Below the pieces are notes generated by a model. The model was not told the DNA's origin, ran no database searches, and saw nothing but the letters and a program-made list of their open reading frames with translations. Made by a program: the position numbers and the translations under genes. A stretch of 8,560 nt of DNA from an uncultured Mycoplasmatota bacterium (GTDB lineage Bacteria; Bacillota_I; Bacilli_A; RF39; UBA660), in the NCBI GenBank assembly GCA_947384645.1, contig CANDHX010000048.1, forward strand, positions 1-8,560, in the 5' to 3' direction. Below, piece after piece: positions 1 through 5,891 of the stretch (its first letter is position 1; every line of letters starts with the position of its first letter).

Positions 1-1602
1 TGTCGCATTAGGAACATCTACCCCTACTTCTATAACGGTCGTTGAAACTATAATTCTCGTTAGACCGTTTTTAAAATCTTCCATGGCTTTTTCTTTTTCT
101 TGGGGTTTTAGGCTTCCATGTAGTAACCCGATAGGTATTTTTCCGTTGAAAGCGAGGTTGAGTTTATTTTTAAGGCTTTTAACGTCCATCATAGAAGGCT
201 CTTCTACGTTTTCTTCGATTAATGGGCAAACTGCGTATACTTGGTGTCCATTTTTTATTTCTTCTAGTATTATGTTTAGAATATTTTTGACATTTTTAGG
301 AGATTCTATAAAGGTTTTTATTTCCTTTCTTCCAGAAGGTTTTGTTTTAATTATAGAGATATCCATATCGCCATAGATTGTAAGGGCATAAGTTCTAGGA
401 ATCGGAGTTGCACTCATGTATAAGACATCGCTCAATTTTCCTTTGTTTTGAAAAGTGTTGCGTTGTCCTACACCAAAACGATGCTGTTCATCGGTTATAA
501 CTAACCCTAAATTTTTAAATACGACGTCGTCAACTAAAACGGCATGAGTTCCTATTAGTAAATCTATTTCGCCAGCTTTTAAATCTTCTAGTATTTTAGT
601 TCTTTCTTTTTTAGGAGTTTTTCCCTTTAAAAGTTCAACTCGTATGTTGAAATTTTTAAACAATTCTCGTATGTTATAGTAGTGCTGGGTAGCAAGAATT
701 TCCGTGGGGACAAGCATAGCACTTTGATAGCTGCATAAATGGTTATAATAAATGCTTGCAACTGCTACGATAGTTTTACCACTTCCGACATCTCCTAAAA
801 GCAGTCTATTCATCCTTTTAGGACTTTTTAAATCGGAGACTATGTCCTTTACTGCTTTTTTCTGGTCTATAGTGAGTTCAAATTTTAATGAATGTAAAAA
901 GAAGTCTACTCTTTTTTCTTCAATAGTCCTATTTAGACCATCTGTTTCGGTTCTAGAGGATTTTAAGTAATTTATTTTGAACATGAATTTGAAGAGTTCT
1001 TCGTATTTGAATCTATCTTGTACTTTTTCTACTTCTATTAAATTATTGGGGTTGTGAATTTTACCTATCGATGCGTTTTTTTCTTGAAAGTCGTATTTTT
1101 CTATTAAATACGAAGGTATAAAATCTATCGTATCTCTTTTTATTTCTAAAGCGTTTTTTATGATGTTTCCAATAAGTTTTGAACTGATGCCATTCGTCAC
1201 GTGGTACACGGGTTCTATATATTCTTTTTCTATCTTTTTTAGCATTATGTTATTGGCTGTAATCGTATTATGGCGTTCGTCGTATTCTCCTAATACTGTT
1301 ATCGTCAAGCCTCTTTTTAAATTGGACTTCATGAAAGCTCGATTGAAAATGGTTACGTTTACTAGTTGGTCGTGCGTCTCTATTCTAAAGGATAGTTTGT
1401 TTAGGTTTCTTTTTATATAGGTAGTAACTGGTGTCGTTTCTATTATTCCTGTTATCACGACAAATCCCTCTTGTAAGTCAGTCGGAGTAATCGTGTTATA
1501 TTTAAAAGGATAGTAATCGATCAAGTCTTCGATTGTGTTTATCCCTAGTTTATTTAGTAATGATAAAGTTTTAGGGCCTATTCCTTTTATGTCTTTTAGC
1601 AT
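1..1602 (-). CDS. recG: ATP-dependent DNA helicase RecG, C-terminus cut off by the window edge
   Basis: RecG is a monomeric superfamily 2 double-stranded DNA translocase that binds branched DNA and reverses stalled replication forks and remodels R-loops and Holliday junctions in the cytoplasm. The first 534 residues are visible. The N-terminus has the RecG helix-hairpin-like start (MLKDIKGIGPKT), followed by an OB-fold wedge region at about residues 55-140. Helicase lobe 1 holds Walker A GDVGSGKT (270-277), the DEQH box (371-374, followed by RFGVGQR) and MSATPIPRT (396-404). Lobe 2 is entered, and the last visible residues match VSTTVIEVGVDVPNAT. The family is about 670-690 residues, so roughly 145 residues, including the QLRGRVGR motif, lie outside. 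I chose ATG at 1602 because GGTGG lies 5 nt upstream; an in-frame ATG at 1614 is less likely. The gene is monocistronic in view, with its own promoter. Confidence 0.97.
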   Translation of the reverse strand, partial: MLKDIKGIGPKTLSLLNKLGINTIEDLIDYYPFKYNTITPTDLQEGFVVITGIIETTPVTTYIKRNLNKLSFRIETHDQLVNVTIFNRAFMKSNLKRGLTITVLGEYDERHNTITANNIMLKKIEKEYIEPVYHVTNGISSKLIGNIIKNALEIKRDTIDFIPSYLIEKYDFQEKNASIGKIHNPNNLIEVEKVQDRFKYEELFKFMFKINYLKSSRTETDGLNRTIEEKRVDFFLHSLKFELTIDQKKAVKDIVSDLKSPKRMNRLLLGDVGSGKTIVAVASIYYNHLCSYQSAMLVPTEILATQHYYNIRELFKNFNIRVELLKGKTPKKERTKILEDLKAGEIDLLIGTHAVLVDDVVFKNLGLVITDEQHRFGVGQRNTFQNKGKLSDVLYMSATPIPRTYALTIYGDMDISIIKTKPSGRKEIKTFIESPKNVKNILNIILEEIKNGHQVYAVCPLIEENVEEPSMMDVKSLKNKLNLAFNGKIPIGLLHGSLKPQEKEKAMEDFKNGLTRIIVSTTVIEVGVDVPNAT

Positions 1603-1618
1603 ATTTACCACCATATAA

Positions 1619-1647
1619 ATTATACCAAAATTCTTTTATTACTTAAA
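1619..1647 (-). promoter_or_regulatory. Probable sigma-A promoter of recG (extended -10)
   Basis: On the minus strand a perfect TATAAT (1624-1619) is preceded by TGG, giving an extended -10 element. Seventeen bases further upstream is a poor -35 (TTTAAG, 1647-1642). The predicted transcription start is near 1612, only about 10 nt before the recG ATG at 1602. The Shine-Dalgarno GGTGG (1612-1608) would then sit at the very 5' end of the mRNA. The -10 is seen directly; use of this promoter is inferred. Confidence 0.6.
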
Positions 1648-1914
1648 GAAAAAAACATAAAAGCGACTTGTCAGAAGCTATTTTTTATTCTATTACTAAC
1701 GTGATTAGGAAATTAAAATATGTATAATTAGAAGAAAGATTAATAATAAAGCGCTCTTTTCTTCATTATATCTACTATCTTTTTGAAGATTGTGGGGCTA
1801 TACTAATATCAAATGTTTTTAATTTTGTTATATCTATATGTATTGAAATCGCCATAATTTAGTCAAAGTTTTAACTTAATTACACGTTTTTGGTAGCACT
1901 TTTTATTTTTTGCC
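1648..1914. other. AT-rich intergenic stretch without a convincing gene
   Basis: This stretch lies between the terminator of the nrd operon and the recG promoter. Both strands hold many stop codons. The only ATG-started minus-strand frame of note is 26 codons (1855-1775) with no ribosome binding site. A 30-codon open stretch without a start codon (1797-1705) ends in a hydrophobic run. Several TATAAT-like hexamers occur, as expected by chance at this base composition. I see no riboswitch, tRNA, strong hairpin or repeat. Confidence 0.6.
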
Positions 1915-1941
1915 AAAAAAAAGCATCCTCTTTTGAGATGC
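1915..1941 (-). terminator. Intrinsic terminator of the nrd operon, overlapping the trxB stop
   Basis: Read on the minus strand, GCATCTC, an AAAA loop and GAGGATGC form a short stem (GCATC/GATGC plus two pairs past one bulged G) at 1941-1923. Eight uridines follow (1922-1915). The stem begins at the last base of the trxB TAG stop (1943-1941), so the operon ends right at its final codon. Confidence 0.85.
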
Positions 1942-2849
1942 TATTCTTCGAAGTTTTTAAGATATTTTAAAGCATTCATTGCTGCTAAGGTACCGTCTGA
2001 TGTTGCAGTTGTCAGTTGTCTTATCTCTTTGTCTCGACAATCCCCAGCAATGTAAATCCCTTCTATTTTTGTTTTAGTATCATGAGCTATATAGTAGTTA
2101 TCTAGGGTTAGTTCAAAAGAGCTATCACTTATCGTCGAGTTAGCTTCCATTCCAATTGCTAAGAATACTCCTTTTATAGGTAGAGTCTTTGAGGTTCCAT
2201 TAGAATCTATTTCTACTTCTTCTAATTCTTCTTTGCCAATTAGTTTCTTTATAGTCGTGTCATACAAAATCTCTATGTTATCTATAGAACTTAATTTGTC
2301 TTTTAGTACACTTTCGCATCTCAAACTATTTTTTCTATAAATTATGTATACTTTTTGACATATATCCGATAGGAAAATGGCATTTGTAACAGCAGTATTA
2401 GCACCACCTACGACCGCAACAAGTGAATCTTTATAAAAAGCTCCATCGCAGGTTGCACAAAAATGTACGCCCTTTCCAATTAGTGCTTCTTCGTTTGGAA
2501 GTCCCAATCTGTTGTGACGAACGCCAGTTGCAATAATGATAGATTTAGTCTCGTAAACGTCCGTTTCTGTAAATACTTTTTTTATTTTGTCAGAGTCGAT
2601 TTTTATCACTTTAGCGATGTCGATTTCTGCACCTAAATCGGTTATTTGTTCGTAGAGGTTTGAGGCAAATTCAGCACCCGATATTTTTGCTATCCCAGGA
2701 TAATTTTCGACTAGTGGACTAGATGCGATTTGTCCGCCTATCGTTTCGCTTTCTAATATTAAGACTTTTTTGTTGGCACGAGCCAAGTAGATGCCAGCTG
2801 TCAATCCAGCTGGCCCTGCTCCAATTATTATAGCGTCATACATTTGCAT
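1941..2849 (-). CDS. trxB: Thioredoxin-reductase-like FAD flavoprotein, last gene of the nrd operon
   Basis: Members of this family pass electrons from NADPH through FAD and a CxxC pair to thioredoxin or a glutaredoxin-like protein. The 302 residues are a normal length. Visible parts are the FAD motif GAGPAG (10-15), the redox pair CATC (131-134, followed by DG), a Rossmann motif in the pyridine-nucleotide domain (148-153) and the C-terminal FAD motif GIYIAGD (264-270), followed by RQLTTATSDG. The nucleotide motif reads GGANTA rather than the usual GGG(D/N)SA, and the HRRxxxR motif reads YRKNSLR (171-177), so the electron donor may not be ordinary NADPH. The start overlaps nrdD by 14 nt (ATG 2849) or 8 nt (ATG 2843, giving MYDAII, the more typical TrxB beginning). 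Neither has a clear Shine-Dalgarno, so translation is probably coupled to nrdD. The likely partner is the redoxin domain fused to NrdD next door; this is inferred from position. Confidence 0.93.
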   Translation of the reverse strand: MQMYDAIIIGAGPAGLTAGIYLARANKKVLILESETIGGQIASSPLVENYPGIAKISGAEFASNLYEQITDLGAEIDIAKVIKIDSDKIKKVFTETDVYETKSIIIATGVRHNRLGLPNEEALIGKGVHFCATCDGAFYKDSLVAVVGGANTAVTNAIFLSDICQKVYIIYRKNSLRCESVLKDKLSSIDNIEILYDTTIKKLIGKEELEEVEIDSNGTSKTLPIKGVFLAIGMEANSTISDSSFELTLDNYYIAHDTKTKIEGIYIAGDCRDKEIRQLTTATSDGTLAAMNALKYLKNFEE

Positions 2850-5184
2850 CCGTCGTTTCGTTTATATATTTTTTAATATCAGATAGATTTCCTATAATAT
2901 CGATTTGCCCACTATTTACTATGACTAAACTAGGTGCTTGTTTGATACCATATTTTAAAGTTTCTTCTTTATTTTCTTCAGCATCTATGTAGTTGTATTT
3001 TATCTTAGCTTTTTCTAGAAATTTTTTAGCCATTTTGCAGTTTGGACAAGTTTTAGTACCGAATAGCATTATGGCATCTTTTATCTCGCTTTCGCATTTG
3101 CAATAATCTTCCTTATAGCAGTTTGTATCGTATGTCTTACGCATTTCGAACTCTTTAGATTTTCCGTCGTTCCAGTTTTTAACAGGTCTATAGTAACCAG
3201 TAATTCTACTATAAATTTCAGTATCATTGCCACAGATAGGACATTTATTTACTTCTCCATCGATGTAACCGTGTTTTTGGCATACAGAATATGTTGGAGA
3301 TAATGTATAGTAAGGCAATCTATAATTTTCGGCTATCTTTTTGACTAGACTTGCAGCTGCTTTCCAATCTGGTAAACGTTCTCCTAAGAATGTATGGAAT
3401 ACTGTACCAGAAGTATAAAGTGTTTGCAATTCGTCTTGAATATCTAGTGCTTTAAAGATGTCGTCTGTGAAACCGACTGGTAAGTGAGAACTATTCGTGT
3501 AGTATGGAGTTTCGTCATTTGAAGCAGTTATGATATCTGGATAATCTTCTTTATCGTGTTTAGCAAATCTATATGAAGTACTCTCAGCAGGAGTTGCTTC
3601 TAAGTTATAAAGGTCTCCATATTCTTCTTGGTAATCTGATAATTTTTCTCTCATGTAATTTAAGACTTCTTTAGTAAATTTTTGCCCAGCTTCGGTCGTT
3701 AGATCGGTCTTGAGCCATTTTGCATTTAAACAAGCTTCGTTCATTCCGACGAGTCCAATAGTTGAGAAGTGGTTTTCAAATGTACCTAAGTATCTTTTTG
3801 TATATGGATATAAACCTTCATTAAGCAGTTTTGTGACTATATTACGTTTGATTTTTAAACTGCGAGCTGCTAAATCCATAGTTTTTTCTAATCTTTCATA
3901 GAAATCTTTTTCGTCGCTTGCAAGGTATGCAAGTCTTGGCATATTGATAGTTACTACGCCGATTGAACCAGTCGATTCACCACTTCCGAAGAAACCTCCT
4001 GATTTTTTTCTTAGCTCACGCAAGTCTAGGCGAAGACGGCAGCACATACTTCTTACGTCTGATGGCTCCATGTCGCTGTTGATATAGTTTGAAAAGTAAG
4101 GAGTTCCATATTTGGCAGTCATTTCGAATAACATTTTATTGTTTTCAGTTTCGCTCCAATCGAAATCTTTCGTTATAGAGTAAGTTGGAATTGGGTATTG
4201 GAATCCTCGACCATTGGCATCTCCTTCTATCATGATTTCGATGAAGGCTTTGTTTATCATGTCCATCTCTTTTTTACAATCTTTGTATTTGAAGTCCATC
4301 TCTTTGCCACCGACTAAACAATTGAGTTCTGCTAAATCGTTTGGCACAGTCCAGTCGAGCGTTACATTAGTAAACGGTGCTTGAGTTCCCCAACGGCTAG
4401 GAGTATTTACTCCATAGATAAACGATTGTAAGCACTGTTTAACTTCTTTATAAGTTAGGTTATCTACTTTGACGAATGGTGCTAAGTATGTATCCATAGA
4501 TGAGAACGCTTGAGCTCCTGCCCATTCGTTTTGGAGGATACCTAAGAAGTTTACCATTTGATTACATAGAGTGCTCAAGTGTTTAGCTGGAGCAGATGTT
4601 ATTTTATTAGGAATTCCACCGAGTCCCTCTTGAATGAGCTGTTTTAAACTCCAACCAGCACAGTAGCCAGTTAACATCGACAAGTCGTGAATGTGTATTT
4701 CACAATTTCTATGAGCATCAGCTATCTCTTGGTCGTAAACTTCTGTCAACCAATAGTTTGCCGTGATAGCACCGGAGTTACTCAATATCAGTCCACCTAC
4801 TGAATATGTTACTGTAGAGTTCTCCTTTACACGCCAATCTGTAACATTTACATAACTATTGACAACGTTTTTATAGTCTAAAATTGTAGACTTTACAGAA
4901 CGCTGTTTTTCACGCCACTTTCTATATAAAATATAGGCTTTTGCTACGTCCGTATATCCAGCATTTGATAATACTTTTTCGACGCTATCTTGGATGTCTT
5001 CGATATCGATGATGTTATCTTTGATTTTAGGTTCAAAGTCTGAAGTGACCTTGAGAGCTAAGAAATCTATGACGTTTTCGTCATATTTCTTATCTTCAGC
5101 TTCAAAAGCCTTAATCATGGCATTTTTAATCTTTTCGATATCGAATGCAACTATTTTTCCTTCTCTTTTTCTTACTTTGTACAT
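2836..5184 (-). CDS. nrdD: Anaerobic (class III) ribonucleoside-triphosphate reductase with a fused C-terminal glutaredoxin-like domain
   Basis: Oxygen-sensitive glycyl-radical enzyme that reduces ribonucleotides to deoxyribonucleotides for DNA synthesis without oxygen. Domains in order over 782 residues: allosteric ATP-cone (about 3-92), then the reductase barrel with IHIHDL (163-168) and GYCAGW (173-178). The candidate thiyl-radical cysteine is in SMCCRLRL (C381/C382), followed by VTINMPRLA (411-419). A zinc site follows (C635, H638, C648, C651), then the radical loop RITGYYRPV with Gly663. A linker holding C689, C695 and C697 leads to a glutaredoxin-like domain from about 704, with CPNC (713-716) and a cis-Pro motif QAPS (749-752). 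Plain NrdD proteins end shortly after the glycine loop, so the last 80 or so residues are a fusion. This layout fits the redoxin-dependent subtypes rather than the formate-dependent one. AAGGA lies 7 nt before the ATG. nrdG is 20 bp upstream and trxB overlaps downstream. Confidence 0.97.
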   Translation of the reverse strand: MYKVRKREGKIVAFDIEKIKNAMIKAFEAEDKKYDENVIDFLALKVTSDFEPKIKDNIIDIEDIQDSVEKVLSNAGYTDVAKAYILYRKWREKQRSVKSTILDYKNVVNSYVNVTDWRVKENSTVTYSVGGLILSNSGAITANYWLTEVYDQEIADAHRNCEIHIHDLSMLTGYCAGWSLKQLIQEGLGGIPNKITSAPAKHLSTLCNQMVNFLGILQNEWAGAQAFSSMDTYLAPFVKVDNLTYKEVKQCLQSFIYGVNTPSRWGTQAPFTNVTLDWTVPNDLAELNCLVGGKEMDFKYKDCKKEMDMINKAFIEIMIEGDANGRGFQYPIPTYSITKDFDWSETENNKMLFEMTAKYGTPYFSNYINSDMEPSDVRSMCCRLRLDLRELRKKSGGFFGSGESTGSIGVVTINMPRLAYLASDEKDFYERLEKTMDLAARSLKIKRNIVTKLLNEGLYPYTKRYLGTFENHFSTIGLVGMNEACLNAKWLKTDLTTEAGQKFTKEVLNYMREKLSDYQEEYGDLYNLEATPAESTSYRFAKHDKEDYPDIITASNDETPYYTNSSHLPVGFTDDIFKALDIQDELQTLYTSGTVFHTFLGERLPDWKAAASLVKKIAENYRLPYYTLSPTYSVCQKHGYIDGEVNKCPICGNDTEIYSRITGYYRPVKNWNDGKSKEFEMRKTYDTNCYKEDYCKCESEIKDAIMLFGTKTCPNCKMAKKFLEKAKIKYNYIDAEENKEETLKYGIKQAPSLVIVNSGQIDIIGNLSDIKKYINETTDANV

Positions 5185-5191
5185 TTTTATA

Positions 5192-5198
5192 TCCTTCT
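5192..5198 (-). promoter_or_regulatory. Ribosome binding site of nrdD
   Basis: AGAAGGA on the minus strand, 7 nt before ATG 5184, inside the 20-bp gap after nrdG. It is the only clear independent Shine-Dalgarno inside the operon, which suits strong expression of the catalytic subunit compared with the coupled genes on either side. Confidence 0.8.
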
Positions 5199-5204
5199 TT
5201 CTAT

Positions 5205-5891
5205 TTATTCTATTCCTCTAACTCTTGCGTTTGGGAATTTCTTTCTTAATTTATCGTCTATTTCTTTTAACTCTTTGGGAGTAAATCCTTCGAGGCTTTT
5301 GTCTATTACACCTTCACTATTCTCAAAATTTTGGACGAAATATTTAGAACCTTCTACATACGAGGCTATCTTCTCGATTTCATCTATATCGTGGAAGCCT
5401 TTGACTATCGTCGTCCTAAATTCGTGATTTATCCCCGAACTTTTGATTAGTTCGATGCTTCTTTTTATTTTTTTTGTATCGACTTTCTTTATTCCTGCTA
5501 TCTTTTCATAGTCGTCATATGTATTTTTGATGTCCATTGCTATATAGTCGATTAGATGTTCATTTATCAAGTCTTCTAGTACTTCTGGATTTGTTCCGTT
5601 TGTATCAAGTTTCACATCAAGATTTAGCATTTTGCACATTTTGATAAAGTCTTTTAACCCTTTTTGAAGAGTAGGCTCTCCACCACTTATGACTACCCCG
5701 TCTAACATATTTTTTCTTAAGTTTAAGTATTCTAAAACCTCTTCTGTGCTTAACAGGGCTTCATTCAGTGTAAGCAAGCTACTATTTTGACAAAATGGAC
5801 ATCGGTAATTGCAACCTTGGGTAAATACTATGGCAGCCATTTTTCCTGGAAAGTCTAACAAAGTCATCTTCTGTAATCCGCTTATGTTCAT
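5205..5891 (-). CDS. nrdG: Anaerobic ribonucleotide reductase activating protein (radical SAM)
   Basis: NrdG uses a [4Fe-4S] cluster and S-adenosylmethionine to abstract a hydrogen from the C-terminal glycine of NrdD, creating the stable glycyl radical. With the start chosen here it has 228 residues, the longer activase form often paired with redoxin-type NrdD rather than the short form of about 155-180. The N-terminus MNISGLQKMTLLDFPGK is typical. The radical-SAM cluster motif CNYRCPFC gives ligands C27, C31 and C34, and the SAM-binding GGEP is at 70-73. ATG 5891 forms a 4-bp ATGA overlap with the stop of the upstream NrdD-like gene and lies 12 nt after GAGGA (5908-5904). An in-frame ATG at 5903 adds four residues but abuts that GAGGA directly, so it is unlikely to be used. 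Translational coupling to the upstream gene is probable. The substrate is most likely the NrdD encoded next, possibly bound also by the paralogue. Confidence 0.95.
   Translation of the reverse strand: MNISGLQKMTLLDFPGKMAAIVFTQGCNYRCPFCQNSSLLTLNEALLSTEEVLEYLNLRKNMLDGVVISGGEPTLQKGLKDFIKMCKMLNLDVKLDTNGTNPEVLEDLINEHLIDYIAMDIKNTYDDYEKIAGIKKVDTKKIKRSIELIKSSGINHEFRTTIVKGFHDIDEIEKIASYVEGSKYFVQNFENSEGVIDKSLEGFTPKELKEIDDKLRKKFPNARVRGIE

Noticed and set aside
1705..1797. 30-codon open stretch ending in a hydrophobic run (LLLIFLLIIHILIS), possible remnant of a small membrane protein
   Set aside because: No start codon within the frame and nothing conserved that I recognise. AT-rich DNA gives such hydrophobic runs by chance.
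1775..1855. 26-codon minus-strand frame with ATG start in the recG-trxB gap
   Set aside because: No Shine-Dalgarno, no recognisable motif, chance length in AT-rich DNA.
4990..5010. Shared sequence around TCTTGGATGTCTTCGA in nrdD and again near 7617-7632 in the NrdD-like gene, suggesting a recent duplication
   Set aside because: Both encode the conserved ATP-cone motif EDIQD in its usual place, and the flanks have diverged. Motif conservation explains it.
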